NCBI GenBank assembly: GCA_963783335.1
Contig: CAWAND010000004.1
Location: 186,001 to 250,000, forward strand
Direction of reading: 5' to 3'
DNA length: 64,000 nt
From: CAWAND01 sp963783335
Lineage (GTDB): Bacteria > Chloroflexota > Anaerolineae > Anaerolineales > E44-bin32
Each line of letters opens with the position of its first letter. Position 1 is the stretch's first letter. Shown here piece after piece: positions 34,952 to 45,004 of this stretch. The notes under the pieces were generated by a model that saw only the letters and a program-made list of their open reading frames with translations, was not told the DNA's origin and did no database searches. The translations under genes and the position numbers were made by a program.

Positions 34952-35887
34952 ATGAGAATCGTCTTCATGGGCTCGGCGGATTTTTCCTTACCGAGCCTGG
35001 CATCCCTGAGCCATGACTCTCAGATGGCAGGAGTCGTCACCCAGCCCGATAGGCGGGCAGGACGCGGACGCCCCTTGGAATCCAATCCGGTCAAGGTTTG
35101 GGCACAGGCTCACGGTCTTGAGGTGTTTCAGCCGGACTCTGTCAATGCACCGCAAGCCGTGGAGAAGATTCGAGCGTGGGAACCAGATCTGATCGTCGTC
35201 GCCGCATACGGACAGATACTTCGCCCCACCTTGCTCGAACTGCCAACCCTGGGCTGCATCAACATCCACGCCTCACTCCTCCCCCGTTGGCGAGGCGCGG
35301 CGCCAATTCAAGCCGCCATCTTGGCGGGCGACTCCCAGACCGGCATCACCCTGATGCAGATGGATCAGGGGATGGATACCGGCCCCATCTTGGCCCAAGC
35401 TTCTCTGGACATCAACCCGGAGGACAAAGCCGGTAGCCTGGGCGAAAGATTGGCTGCCCTGGGCGCCGATGTGATCAAAGCGAACCTCCCGGACATCGCT
35501 GCCGGTCGGCTCAGCCCGAGACCTCAGGATGACGCCCTGGCGACCTACGCGCCCATGTTGAAGAAGAAAGACGGAAAGTTGGATTTTGGAAAGCCAGCCG
35601 ACGTCCTCGCCAGACAGGTGCGAGCCTACGAACCCTGGCCGGCTTCTTTCTTCTTTTGGAAAGACCTGCGCATCGTCGTTCGCCAAGCCCACGCCATTCA
35701 CGAAGAGCCAATGTCGGCGCCGGGTTTGGTCGGGGAGGCCGACGCAGGGACGCCGTTGATCCAAACAGGTTCCGGAGCATTGGTGCTGGACCATGTTCAG
35801 CCCGCCGGGAAATCGACCATGACCGGCAGGGCCTTCCTGAACGGGGCACGGGGGTTCTTGGGCTCTTCTCTCCAAGACGCATCATGA
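34952..35887 (+). CDS. fmt: Methionyl-tRNA formyltransferase
   Basis: This 311-residue enzyme formylates initiator Met-tRNA. The catalytic formyl-transferase domain has MRIVFMGSADFSLPSL, QPDRRAGRGRPLESNPVK, and the folate/active-site block HASLLPRWRGAAPIQAAIL followed by the QMDQGMDTGPIL motif. The C-terminal OB domain is present. It overlaps the next gene by ATGA. Confidence 0.96.
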   Translation: MRIVFMGSADFSLPSLASLSHDSQMAGVVTQPDRRAGRGRPLESNPVKVWAQAHGLEVFQPDSVNAPQAVEKIRAWEPDLIVVAAYGQILRPTLLELPTLGCINIHASLLPRWRGAAPIQAAILAGDSQTGITLMQMDQGMDTGPILAQASLDINPEDKAGSLGERLAALGADVIKANLPDIAAGRLSPRPQDDALATYAPMLKKKDGKLDFGKPADVLARQVRAYEPWPASFFFWKDLRIVVRQAHAIHEEPMSAPGLVGEADAGTPLIQTGSGALVLDHVQPAGKSTMTGRAFLNGARGFLGSSLQDAS

Positions 35888-36513
35888 GATATCACCTCTT
35901 CCTACTGCGCCATGGGGCCTCGACGGGGAACCAAAATGCGGTACGACAGGGTCGCCTGGACTATCCCTTGGCGCCCGAAGGCGAAGCCCAGATCCGGCAT
36001 TTGGGCGAACATTGGCACGCCTCAGGCCTGTCATTCGACAAGATCATCACCAGCCCGCTCTCGCGCGCTCGTCACACGGCGGAAATCCTAGCAGACAAGC
36101 TGGGTGTCCCACTTGAAGAGGATCCACTCTGGCTTGAACGGCACGCGGGGCAAGCCCAAGGCCATGCCCTCGATGTTGGACAATCTTTCTACGACAAGGA
36201 CAAGCGCTTGCTTGCCTACGAACCCTTGTACGGCGACGGCGAAAGCCTGACAGATTTGCACACACGGGCAACTGCTGCTTTGACTGCGGTCCTCTCACGA
36301 CCGCCGGGAATCTACCTCGTGGTGGCCCATGGGGGCATTCTAGGGGCCGCAGTGCGCGCCGCGCTCGGCCTTCAGCCAACGGCGTGGAACATTCCTGTCT
36401 ATATCCGCTTCGACAACGCTTCATTCGCCGAGTTGATCCTCGATGATCACCATCAGACCTGGAGCCTCATGCATGTCAACGCCAGCGCCCCGCCCCGCAC
36501 CACCGCCAAGTAG
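35884..36513 (+). CDS. Histidine phosphatase family protein (phosphoglycerate-mutase-like)
   Basis: The 209-residue protein has the catalytic RHG motif (FLLRHGASTGNQ), the phosphate pocket SPLSRARHTAEIL and the second His in VVAHGGILGAAV. It starts inside the fmt stop codon (ATGA), so it is translationally coupled. The family includes phosphoglycerate mutases, alpha-ribazole phosphatases and broad phosphatases; specificity is not evident. The next gene begins inside its 3' end. Confidence 0.9.
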   Translation: MRYHLFLLRHGASTGNQNAVRQGRLDYPLAPEGEAQIRHLGEHWHASGLSFDKIITSPLSRARHTAEILADKLGVPLEEDPLWLERHAGQAQGHALDVGQSFYDKDKRLLAYEPLYGDGESLTDLHTRATAALTAVLSRPPGIYLVVAHGGILGAAVRAALGLQPTAWNIPVYIRFDNASFAELILDDHHQTWSLMHVNASAPPRTTAK

Positions 36514-38119
36514 CCACCGATCCCACCATCCCGATAGCGTCCTGTTCAACGGAACAGTCCACCCCCTTGACCGACCCGGTCACACGCAGTCGGCCCTGGC
36601 AGTCAAGGGAGAACACATTCTTGCGGCGGGGTCAGACGCGGCAATCCTCGCGCTTGCCGGCCCCGACACGGAGACCTTAAACCTGGAAGGTGCCACAGTC
36701 CTTCCCGGCCTTACTGACGCTCACATTCACTTGAAGAAGTACGCTCGCGCACTGGCTCAGGTGGATTGCGGGACCGAAACGGCAGAATCTTGCCTGGCTC
36801 GAGTTGCCGATCGCGCTGGGATCTTCGGCTCGGCATCGGATTGGATCTTGGGCCACGGTTGGGATCAGAACGCGTGGGGACGGTTTGGGACCAAGGGCGA
36901 GCTGGACGCGGCCTCAGGCAGGCATCCCGCCTACCTTACCGCCAAATCGCTTCACGCAGCCTGGGCGAATTCTGCGGCCATGCAGCTTGCCGGCATCGGA
37001 CCGGAAACGCCGGATCCACCCGGAGGGAGCATCCAACGTGACGAAGCCGGACAACCCACGGGGATACTTTTCGAGGCCGCAATGAGCCTGGTTGCATCAG
37101 AAATATCCGACCAAGGAGCGTCGTCCCTGCGCGACGATCTGGCCATGGCCCAGGAACGTCTATGGAGCATGGGTCTGACCGGCGTCCATGATTTCGACCC
37201 ACAGGACTGCTTCATCGCCATTCAGGGGCTGCGAGAAGAAGGCCGCCTTGGACTCCGAATCGTGAAGAACATCCTGGTCGAAGATTTGCCTGCGGCTCTT
37301 GATGTCGGTTTGCGATCCGGATTTGGCGATCCTTGGATTCGCATCGGAGGCATCAAAGTCTTCGCAGATGGAGCACTTGGCCCCCACACCGCCGCCATGC
37401 TCCAACCTTACGAAGGCGAGCCTGGCAATCTGGGCGTCTTGTTGAAGGACGAAGAAGAATTGGTGTCGCTGGCTACATCTGCGGCGGACGGTGGCCTCGC
37501 AATGACCATCCACGCCATCGGTGACCGCGCAAACCACGCCGTGCTTGATGCCTACGAGAGCCTTAGGCAGTACGAGCTAGATCACAGACTCCCCCGCCTC
37601 CGTCATCGAATTGAGCACGTACAATTGCTCCATCCCGACGACATCGGCAGGCTCCAGTCACTCGGACTGGTTGCCTCAATGCAGCCGATACATGCGCTTT
37701 CCGATAGGAACATGGCCGACAAGTATTGGGGTGACCGGGTCACACGCGCATATGCGTGGAAAACGCAACACGATCTGGGGACACCGCTTGCCTTCGGTTC
37801 CGATGCACCGGTTGAGAGTCCCAACCCCTTCTTGGGCATCTACGCCGCCGTCACCCGCGGTCCTTTACCAGAGCATCCAGAACTTGGGCCCTGGCATCCA
37901 GAAGAGAGCATTCCCCTTTGGGATGCCCTGAGGGCATACACCCTCGGTCCGGCTTTCGCATCCCATCAAGAAGGGTCCGTTGGCACCCTCGTCCCCGGGA
38001 AGCTCGCCGATCTCATCGTGGTTGACAAGGATCCATTTGCATCGGCTGCAGAGAGTTTGCTCGAGGTGAATGTGTTGGGGACGATGGTGGGAGGCTCGTG
38101 GAGGCTCAGGCGGTTCTAG
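36473..38119 (+). CDS. Amidohydrolase (YtcJ-like metal-dependent hydrolase)
   Basis: The protein of about 548 residues has a TIM-barrel metal site with the HxH motif in PGLTDAHIHLKKYA, GHGWDQNAWG, the carboxylated-Lys region GGIKVFADGALGPHTA, HAIGDRANHAVLDAYE, HRIEHVQLL, and the final Asp in LAFGSDAPVESPNP. YtcJ-type enzymes hydrolyse amide or formamide bonds. The start at 36473 overlaps the phosphatase gene in another frame. The gene ends within CTAG, shared with the convergent selB stop. Confidence 0.88.
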   Translation: MSTPAPRPAPPPSSHRSHHPDSVLFNGTVHPLDRPGHTQSALAVKGEHILAAGSDAAILALAGPDTETLNLEGATVLPGLTDAHIHLKKYARALAQVDCGTETAESCLARVADRAGIFGSASDWILGHGWDQNAWGRFGTKGELDAASGRHPAYLTAKSLHAAWANSAAMQLAGIGPETPDPPGGSIQRDEAGQPTGILFEAAMSLVASEISDQGASSLRDDLAMAQERLWSMGLTGVHDFDPQDCFIAIQGLREEGRLGLRIVKNILVEDLPAALDVGLRSGFGDPWIRIGGIKVFADGALGPHTAAMLQPYEGEPGNLGVLLKDEEELVSLATSAADGGLAMTIHAIGDRANHAVLDAYESLRQYELDHRLPRLRHRIEHVQLLHPDDIGRLQSLGLVASMQPIHALSDRNMADKYWGDRVTRAYAWKTQHDLGTPLAFGSDAPVESPNPFLGIYAAVTRGPLPEHPELGPWHPEESIPLWDALRAYTLGPAFASHQEGSVGTLVPGKLADLIVVDKDPFASAAESLLEVNVLGTMVGGSWRLRRF

Positions 38120-40023
38120 GACTGCCTCTTCCGTGCTGAGTTGATCCGTCGGACATCGCCGTCCCTAAGAGTGATACCCTCCGAATCCAAGTACTCCATG
38201 AAGGCCAGTGCATATTTCCGTGAGCTCCCGAACGTGTCCCTCACCTGAGCCACGGTCAGCGTATCGCCTTGTTCCAGAACCTTGATGGTTTCGGCCAACC
38301 AACGATCATACATGGGCCGATCCATGAGAACTTCCGCCGAAAGAGCCACCAACCTGCCCGTGTTCACCAGGTGGCGAACGATGTTTTCCCCTGCCATCGC
38401 CTGAGCATCCTTCATGGATGGCGGGGCCGGCGCACTCTCAAACAAGGAAAGCAAGTCATCAGCCTGCTTCTGCTGAGCGGATGTGAGTTCGACCTTGAAA
38501 CCGGCCGCCCGCACCACTGGAGGCTCGTGTTCAAGTTCGCCCTTTTCGACCAAATCGCGCAACAGCTCCCCGAAAATCTCCGGCTGGAGATGCATGCGGT
38601 TCTTCGCCTCCTCTTGAGGCATTCCTTTGCGCATCGGATGCTCACGGTGGTAGACGTTCACAAGATCTACTAGCCGCTGGGACAACTGCCCCCAGAGCGC
38701 CGACGAAACAAGTCGAGATGAATCCGAAATCGTCCCGGGCGCGAGCTGCCGAATGCGACCCTTTTCCGCCAGGGTGCCCGCGGCAGAAACAGTCTCGGAA
38801 AGACTGAGCCCCGAGGCGATGGATGCCTCCTTGGCGGTTGGCGTTCCCAAGCGGATGACAGCGGTCTCTAATTGCTCCTCCGGACTACCCTTGAGTGCTG
38901 TCTCGAGATCCTTGACCACCGACAGATCCCTCAGACGGTGTCGCCGCGATGGATGGGGATCCACAATCTGCCCGCCCCCCAAAGTAGCTGGTGGAGAAGG
39001 ACGCCGCAAAATGTATCGGTCTCCTTTGGCTGCTGCCAGGGGCTCGCTCAGCAGGATTTGAAGCCAACCCTCGCCGCCGGGCTGGACGGATCTCGTTCGA
39101 CCGAGGACGCGTATCTTTCCCATCCTTTGGGCTGCACCCAAAAAGAGCTTGACTTCTTCGTTGTGCTTAAGGCGGCCCGATGCACCCGGCAATTGGCGTA
39201 CGTGCACATCAAGAAGCCGGGAGGGCTCGATCGTACCTGGGTGGACGACTGCATCCCCTCTTCGCAGCTCATCCACCTCAACCCCAGCCAAGTTGATCGC
39301 CACCCGGCTTCCAGGGTGAGCCGTTTCCAGCTTGTCATGATGCGTTTGCAGACCGCGAATCCTCCCAGTGATGCCCGTGGGGACAATCTCCACTTCGTCT
39401 CCGACCGAGAAGGTGCCGTCCACAAGAGTGCCCGTGACAACCGTTCCAAATCCAGACACAGAGAAGCTGCGATCAACGGATAGTCGCGGCCTCCCCAGAT
39501 CCAATCGAGGCGGTGACGACTCCACGACCCGATCGAGAATTTCGATGAAGGAATCCAACCCTTCACCGGTCCTGGCCGACACACGCACAATTGGGGCATC
39601 CTCCAGGTGGGTATCTTCCAGGAGGCTGCCGATCTCTTCTTCGACCAGGTCGAGCCAATCAGTCTCTCCAACCAAGTCGGTCTTCGTCAGCGCCACCACA
39701 GCTCTAGAAATGCCTAGCAATTCAAGAATCTCCAAATGTTCTCGCGTCTGCGGCATCACGCCTTCGTCGGCGGCGATCACCAAGATGGCAGCATCTATGC
39801 CCCCAACACCCGCCAGCATGTTTTCGATAAAGTCAATGTGGCCGGGGACGTCGACGATCCCGACAGTTTGACCACCCGGCAACTCAAGCCAGGCGAATCC
39901 AAGATCGATCGTCATTTGGCGCTCTTGTTCCTCACGCAACCGATCAGGGTTAATACCGGTTAGGGCCTGGACAAGCGTCGACTTGCCGTGATCGACGTGG
40001 CCGGCCGTGCCAATAACGCGCAT
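38116..40023 (-). CDS. selB: Selenocysteine-specific elongation factor SelB
   Basis: The 635-residue protein begins with MRVIGTAGHVDHGKSTLVQALTG and has the SelB-typical absence of EF-Tu insertions, TIDLGFAWLELPGG, DVPGHIDFIENML and TKTDLVGE. Three beta domains and C-terminal winged-helix repeats follow (the last WHD motif KVLEQGDTLTVAQVRDTFGSSRKYALAFMEYLD lies at the end). SelB brings Sec-tRNA to UGA codons at SECIS elements. No selA, selC, selD or Sec-containing gene was recognised here. An earlier in-frame ATG at 40035 is less likely. Confidence 0.95.
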   Translation of the reverse strand: MRVIGTAGHVDHGKSTLVQALTGINPDRLREEQERQMTIDLGFAWLELPGGQTVGIVDVPGHIDFIENMLAGVGGIDAAILVIAADEGVMPQTREHLEILELLGISRAVVALTKTDLVGETDWLDLVEEEIGSLLEDTHLEDAPIVRVSARTGEGLDSFIEILDRVVESSPPRLDLGRPRLSVDRSFSVSGFGTVVTGTLVDGTFSVGDEVEIVPTGITGRIRGLQTHHDKLETAHPGSRVAINLAGVEVDELRRGDAVVHPGTIEPSRLLDVHVRQLPGASGRLKHNEEVKLFLGAAQRMGKIRVLGRTRSVQPGGEGWLQILLSEPLAAAKGDRYILRRPSPPATLGGGQIVDPHPSRRHRLRDLSVVKDLETALKGSPEEQLETAVIRLGTPTAKEASIASGLSLSETVSAAGTLAEKGRIRQLAPGTISDSSRLVSSALWGQLSQRLVDLVNVYHREHPMRKGMPQEEAKNRMHLQPEIFGELLRDLVEKGELEHEPPVVRAAGFKVELTSAQQKQADDLLSLFESAPAPPSMKDAQAMAGENIVRHLVNTGRLVALSAEVLMDRPMYDRWLAETIKVLEQGDTLTVAQVRDTFGSSRKYALAFMEYLDSEGITLRDGDVRRINSARKRQS

Positions 40024-40089
40024 CGTCAAACCCAATCCGCGATCAGAACGTCAGGTCGTCGGAGAATGCCGGGGAACAGCATGTGTCCA

Positions 40090-41263
40090 TCAGCCCCGAG
40101 GCTTGGACTCCAATTCGTCTGCCCACCCCCTGATTAGACCGATCAGATCCAAGACCTTGCGCTCTTGGGACTCTGAGAGGGAGTCAATTCCGGATACGAC
40201 TTCGGCGAGCCGCGGCTGCAAGTCCTCAAGCTGCTTGGAAATCTTCTCGTGCTGACGGGAGTGTTCTCGCCACTGTTCATCATTCGTCAGCTTGTACGTA
40301 TTCCAACGCTTCTGGTCATCTGCCCGAAAACCGGACCACTCCTGCTTTGTCCGATCTTCTGCAAGCCGCTGCATCTCCGTGATCTCATTGATCCTTCGAT
40401 CCAGCCTCTCAATTACCTGTTCCATCTCCTTGTGGAGCTGCTTTATGCCCCGGTACGTCTCTTCATATGTCTTCATTCGCTCGTCGAGCGCCTTCGCTTG
40501 TTCATCGAATCGCTCGAAGTGTTCACCCCATTCGCGCCAACTGCGTTCAAAATCCACCAGCTTGCGCTCTTGGTTCTCAGTCCATGCGGTCAGTGTTTCT
40601 CGCCGCTCACTTTCACCGCTGGCGAGCTCACCAATGCGGGTCTCCAGTCGCCGGATGCGGTCCTCGATGGCATCCATCGATCCATGTGACGAATCGATCT
40701 TCGTGCGAAGATCAGAAGTCTCACTTTGAAGTTCAGTGACACGCCGGCCCTCCAGCTTTCGAGAGTCTTCAGCTGCCGCCAGGGCGCGAAGGTTGTCCTC
40801 GACGGTATGAGACAGGTCGTCCATTTTCTTCTTTAGGCCATCGATCTCACGAGTGAGACGAACCTCTTCGTCCTTGCGCGCCTCAATCGCCCTTTCCATC
40901 TCAGGCAAATCCTTGAGCTCTCCGTGCAGCTCTTCAATCCGCCGGGATGTGTCCTCTTGTTCGCTCTTTCGCAACTGCTCAAGCTGCTTTTCGTGATCGC
41001 TGCGTTGCGACTCGATGTCATCAAGATGGCGGGTGATCTCTTGCCGGTGCTTGTGTAGACTATCGTCGAATTGATTAATCCTGGTCGAAAGAGCCGATAG
41101 CCGAGTCACATCGCTCGACAAAGACTTAAGCTGCTCGCTCCTCGAGTTCGAGTGCCTCTTCAAGACGCGATATCCGGTCCTCGATCTTCTCTAGGCTCTC
41201 GACGTCTTTGCGACGTTGTTCGTCGAGCCAGGTGACCTTTTTCTCAATCTGACCAGCTTCCAT
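40090..41263 (-). CDS. Long coiled-coil protein, frameshift near N-terminus
   Basis: The protein of about 390 residues is nearly all charged heptad-repeat helix (Glu/Lys/Arg/Leu-rich, e.g. RRIEELHGELKDLPEMERAI). An ATG at 41263 with GGAGG starts MEAGQIEKKVTWLDEQRRKD, which reads ...LELEE before a stop. The coiled coil continues in another frame from about 41160 (EQLKSLSSDVTRL), so one base is extra near 41150. No signal peptide is present. It could be an SMC-like or cytoskeletal scaffold; the sequence offers no specific function. Confidence 0.75.
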
Positions 41264-41336
41264 TCAACGCCTCCATGGCAGGGCCTGCCCCAGTATAGCA
41301 GGTGGTCCAGCCCAGATTTGACGGCGCCCTTGGGAC

Positions 41337-42734
41337 TCAAAGCAGAAGGTTTTTTAAACCGCTCAGCGCCTGCACAACCCATGGAAAAACCAGCTGAGGG
41401 AACAACCCCAAAGACAGCACCAGGGAGATTCCCAGTCCGAGAAACGCGTACTCGGCCCGAGAGTGCCCTCGCGTCGGCCGAGGCCCGGCAGGTGACAACA
41501 ACACCCGAAGCCACTTGACACAGGCCAGGCCCTCGGCCATGACTGAGGCAATCACCAGCAGGGCCACCCCCGGCGCCTGACCAGCCAGAGCTGCCATCAG
41601 ACCCCATCGCGCGGGAAAACCGGCCGTCATGGGGAGTCCACTGAGAGATGCCAATCCCACAAGCGCGGCGGCAGAAGCGATAGGCGTATCCAGGCCGCGA
41701 CCTTCAAGCGCGGCTGTCTTGCGATCTGATTGTTCGCGTTGCAGTACGGAAATCCCCAGTCCCCAAACGGCGAGGCCAATCACGCGCACCGCCGACAAGC
41801 CCAGGGCCAACTGATAGCCCACCGGTGTGTTGATGCTGACCGCCAAAAGCGTCACGCCCAAATCTCCCATAAGGACGTAAACCACCGACCTTGCCATTGA
41901 CCGTTCGGCAAGCGCGAACAGCCCCCCGATCACAATCAGCGCTGCCCCCACCAATCTGATATCGGCCATCAGCCCCAAGTCGGTACGCAGCCATTCATAG
42001 TTGTCCAAGAACCGGAGCATGAAGAACAGACCGGCACTTTGCAGCACGCCCACGAGCAACACAACCGCATAGGGGCTGCTTTCCTCGATCGCGTCCAACA
42101 GCCAGATATGGAAGGGAGGCACAAGAATCAGAACGGCGAATCCCAAAGCCAGCAACCGAATTGCCCTTGCGGCAAGCTCCGGCGTTGCACGCGTGACTCC
42201 GACCGAGGGCAACATCCAGCCGGTTACCAAGATTGCGAGCATCGCCAGCGTGTAGAAAAGCAGCAAGCGCTCGCTTCCTCGGATCGATGCCCGTCCCGGG
42301 GGAGCAATCAGCAGCACGCCGGCCAAGGCTGCAATTTCAAGGAAGGCGGCTGCATACAGGAACGGACTGATCATCAGTGCCGCCACTACGGCGCCGACAA
42401 CGACCATCCCGGCCGGAAAGAAATACGCTCCCGGTCTTGCCGCCCATCCCGCCCCGAAAACGAAGCCGGCTACAACAAACAGGAAACCCACTACGGCGCG
42501 ATTGCCTGCTGAAAGCGTCAGAGATCGGCCCAACACCTGGAACGAATCACCGATCTTGACGGCGATTCCGAAGATTTCCGTTGGTTGGTCTATTGGTGCT
42601 CTCAGCGCAAACAACGCCAGTGCCATTGCGCCGCTTGCGGTAACAACTGACGATGCAAGCGGACGATGGCGAAGCACGATGCCCAGGCCAAACACCATCA
42701 AGGTGACCAGGCTTATGATGACCGGCGCGCTCAC
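41337..42734 (-). CDS. Proton-antiporter-like membrane subunit (NuoM/NuoN/MrpD-like, divergent)
   Basis: The 465-residue protein has about 13-14 hydrophobic helices. The block PPFHIWLLDAIEESSPYAVVLL matches the HxWLPDAHxxAPxxxS signature of NuoM/N and MrpA/D antiporter-like subunits, and an intramembrane Glu lies in YAAAFLEIAALAG. It is encoded with two other membrane proteins but with none of the peripheral NADH/quinone subunits, so it is not an ordinary nuo operon. It overlaps the next gene by 4 nt. Confidence 0.75.
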   Translation of the reverse strand: MSAPVIISLVTLMVFGLGIVLRHRPLASSVVTASGAMALALFALRAPIDQPTEIFGIAVKIGDSFQVLGRSLTLSAGNRAVVGFLFVVAGFVFGAGWAARPGAYFFPAGMVVVGAVVAALMISPFLYAAAFLEIAALAGVLLIAPPGRASIRGSERLLLFYTLAMLAILVTGWMLPSVGVTRATPELAARAIRLLALGFAVLILVPPFHIWLLDAIEESSPYAVVLLVGVLQSAGLFFMLRFLDNYEWLRTDLGLMADIRLVGAALIVIGGLFALAERSMARSVVYVLMGDLGVTLLAVSINTPVGYQLALGLSAVRVIGLAVWGLGISVLQREQSDRKTAALEGRGLDTPIASAAALVGLASLSGLPMTAGFPARWGLMAALAGQAPGVALLVIASVMAEGLACVKWLRVLLSPAGPRPTRGHSRAEYAFLGLGISLVLSLGLFPQLVFPWVVQALSGLKNLLL

Positions 42735-43351
42735 CCTTCAACGCCTCTTTCTGATGGTGCGGCTTGAAGAATTGTCAGGTAACTTCCAGCCAGAGCCAGG
42801 CCCAGGTGAACGATGATCAAGAGGGCGATCACCGCTAGAGATGATTCAACAGCCGCATACGCAATACCGAATCCCGAAAGCAGGGAGAGAACCCCGATGA
42901 CAACCCGCATTGGAGCTCGGTACAGGCTGGCTTGTACCAACCCAAGCAACATGAGAAAGGTCGCCCCGAAGACCGCGGCGGAAGTCAGCCCGGGCAGCCC
43001 CATCCAATCTCTGCGGCCCAGCCCCCAACCAGCGAACAGAACCAGCAGGACCACGACCCAGCGAAACGATCGCAGCGCCATCAGATCATTTGCCCGGGGT
43101 ACCGCTTGATCGGCAGCCTCAAGGTTCCTCCACGTAAGCCACACGATGATAGCCACCAGAAGCCCACCCAAGATCTGGGCACCGGCGACGGCTAAGCCCA
43201 ACGTATCCGCAACCAACCAGCCCGCTGCCAGGTACTGGGCCACCAGAGCAATCGTCAGCCAGCGCCTATCGTCCAAAACGACAAGCATGACTCCTGTGAT
43301 GGCAGCACCTGCGACGGCCCAAGGTGCATAGGCGGTCAACACCGCGCTCAC
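42731..43351 (-). CDS. Membrane protein between two antiporter-like subunits
   Basis: The 206-residue protein from GTG 43351 (overlapping the previous stop as GTGA) has six or so hydrophobic helices, with short charged loops around WLTWRNLEAADQAVPRAND and RRDWMGLPGLTS. By position and size it could replace NuoJ/NuoK or MrpB/C-type small subunits, but no diagnostic residue is clear. The longer frame from 43402 is rejected in favour of the coupled GTG. Confidence 0.65.
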   Translation of the reverse strand: MSAVLTAYAPWAVAGAAITGVMLVVLDDRRWLTIALVAQYLAAGWLVADTLGLAVAGAQILGGLLVAIIVWLTWRNLEAADQAVPRANDLMALRSFRWVVVLLVLFAGWGLGRRDWMGLPGLTSAAVFGATFLMLLGLVQASLYRAPMRVVIGVLSLLSGFGIAYAAVESSLAVIALLIIVHLGLALAGSYLTILQAAPSERGVEG

Positions 43352-44907
43352 GAAGTCCTCCCAACGATGGCAGCGAGAACCAAGAGCAGAAAGAGAATCC
43401 AAAGCATCCCGGCCTCACCCTGGACGAGATCCCCGACCCAAAGGAGACCATTCAACGGGGCCGTCAGGCGGCGCGGCAAATCTCCGGGTGGACGAGGCCA
43501 CGTGACCCTATTGGTCGTCTTCGCCATGACTTGCCTGGCAGCGGAGCCTGCGCGCACATAGGCATAATAGGCAAGCGCGGTGGCGCCGCTCATCGCAAGG
43601 AACACCCCCAAAGAGCGGACACTGGGCAGAGATGACGCACCGATCGATAGGCCGATCCCGGCTACGGGGAAGAGAGCGATTCCCACAACGTAGGACACCC
43701 TAACCAGCTGCTCCCCGCTAGGCCATGGTGTCGGTTCCACCTCTGCCCCCCTTAGAACCCCGACGGTCAACCCCACGCCCGCCAGCAAACCCAGCCCGCC
43801 AGCGATTATCGAACCGAGTCCGCCTGTCCCAAGCAAGGCTTGTATCACGGCGACGCCTGGCATGAACGGTCCCCCTAAGAGCATGAATCCGGCCAAGAGC
43901 ACCCACCGCCTTTGCCAGCCTTCGTGTGGCTCAGCTAAGGAGACCATCCCACCAATAAGCACCAGCGATGCGGAGCCAGCCAGGGCGACGTTTTCGGAGA
44001 CCCCTGCAGGGGACAGCCCAGCAGCGCCAACCGTCATCCCAGCCAATCCCAAAACCAGCATCGGCCGACGCCGTACCGGGTCAGTATGCAGCGCCCAGGC
44101 AATGCCACTGCCCAGCGCCAACAGCCCGCCGACCCAAGCCAAAGCCGAGAGTATCTCCGCTGGGGGATTGTCGTGCAACAGCCGTGTCACCAACACCATA
44201 CCCATCGCGGCCGGAAGCAAGCGCAGGCAGGTCCCCAACCCCCTCCGAATGCCAGGAAGTGACGGCAGCGGATAATGGGCCGGGAACAGGCCCCAGCGGA
44301 TGAAAGCAGCCCCCAAACCCAACAGATAGCCCCAATCCACAATCCGCGAAGGGACCGGGGAGGTTCGGCTCGCCCCCAGCAGGACAGCCGCACCCAGGAG
44401 AAGTCCAACACTCGTTCCCTGGACCGCTAGGCGAAGGATCTCTCGGGGGATGATGTCTCGCTTTCGAATGAGCACCAAGCTTGTCGAGAATGCCACAACT
44501 TCCATCATGGCCCACAGCACAGCGAGGGTGAGCAGGTTGCCGGCCACCACGGCTGCCATTCCCAGCGCGCCATACACGGCCAGGAACGCGCGCGTCGCAG
44601 GTGTCGCGCTGCCGGTCCGAGCAGCCGACGTCAATCCGATCGCCAGGAGAAGCGTGGCGATGGAAAACCCCATCGTCCAGCCGGTCGAATCCAGAGTCAG
44701 GACAAGCGGCGTTCGGAACAACTCCGCCGGCCGCCAAACTGACAGGCTCAGATTGGTGGGAACGAAACGATGGAGGCCAAGGACCACCAGCCACACAAGC
44801 CACTGGCCCGTGACGGACACAGCCCAAACCGCCCGCTCTGATCGGTTGCGGACAAGCCACACAAGAAGTCCCAACACAAGCAGCAGAACGGATGGCAAGA
44901 GGGGCAA
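43348..44907 (-). CDS. Second proton-antiporter-like membrane subunit (NuoL/M-like, divergent)
   Basis: The 519-residue, about 14-helix protein has a degenerate antiporter signature (AFIRWGLFPAHYPLPSLPG) and an intramembrane Glu in LAVLWAMMEVVAFSTSL at the place of the key NuoM/NuoL glutamate. It is first in the minus-strand operon 44907 to 41337, whose genes overlap or nearly overlap. It may form a cation/proton-translocating complex with the two proteins below (inference). Confidence 0.7.
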   Translation of the reverse strand: MPLLPSVLLLVLGLLVWLVRNRSERAVWAVSVTGQWLVWLVVLGLHRFVPTNLSLSVWRPAELFRTPLVLTLDSTGWTMGFSIATLLLAIGLTSAARTGSATPATRAFLAVYGALGMAAVVAGNLLTLAVLWAMMEVVAFSTSLVLIRKRDIIPREILRLAVQGTSVGLLLGAAVLLGASRTSPVPSRIVDWGYLLGLGAAFIRWGLFPAHYPLPSLPGIRRGLGTCLRLLPAAMGMVLVTRLLHDNPPAEILSALAWVGGLLALGSGIAWALHTDPVRRRPMLVLGLAGMTVGAAGLSPAGVSENVALAGSASLVLIGGMVSLAEPHEGWQRRWVLLAGFMLLGGPFMPGVAVIQALLGTGGLGSIIAGGLGLLAGVGLTVGVLRGAEVEPTPWPSGEQLVRVSYVVGIALFPVAGIGLSIGASSLPSVRSLGVFLAMSGATALAYYAYVRAGSAARQVMAKTTNRVTWPRPPGDLPRRLTAPLNGLLWVGDLVQGEAGMLWILFLLLVLAAIVGRTS

Positions 44908-45004
44908 GACGAGGCCTCAACTCGGTCTAAAAAGGGAGGAAAACAATTCGCCGTTGGGCGAGACTTAGGATACCATGCTCCCCATCGCACATGAACTGCC
45001 CGGC

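Noticed and set aside
35656..35883. Upstream extension of the histidine phosphatase frame
   Set aside because: It lies inside fmt in another frame, and the ATGA junction at 35884 gives the exact RHG-family start.
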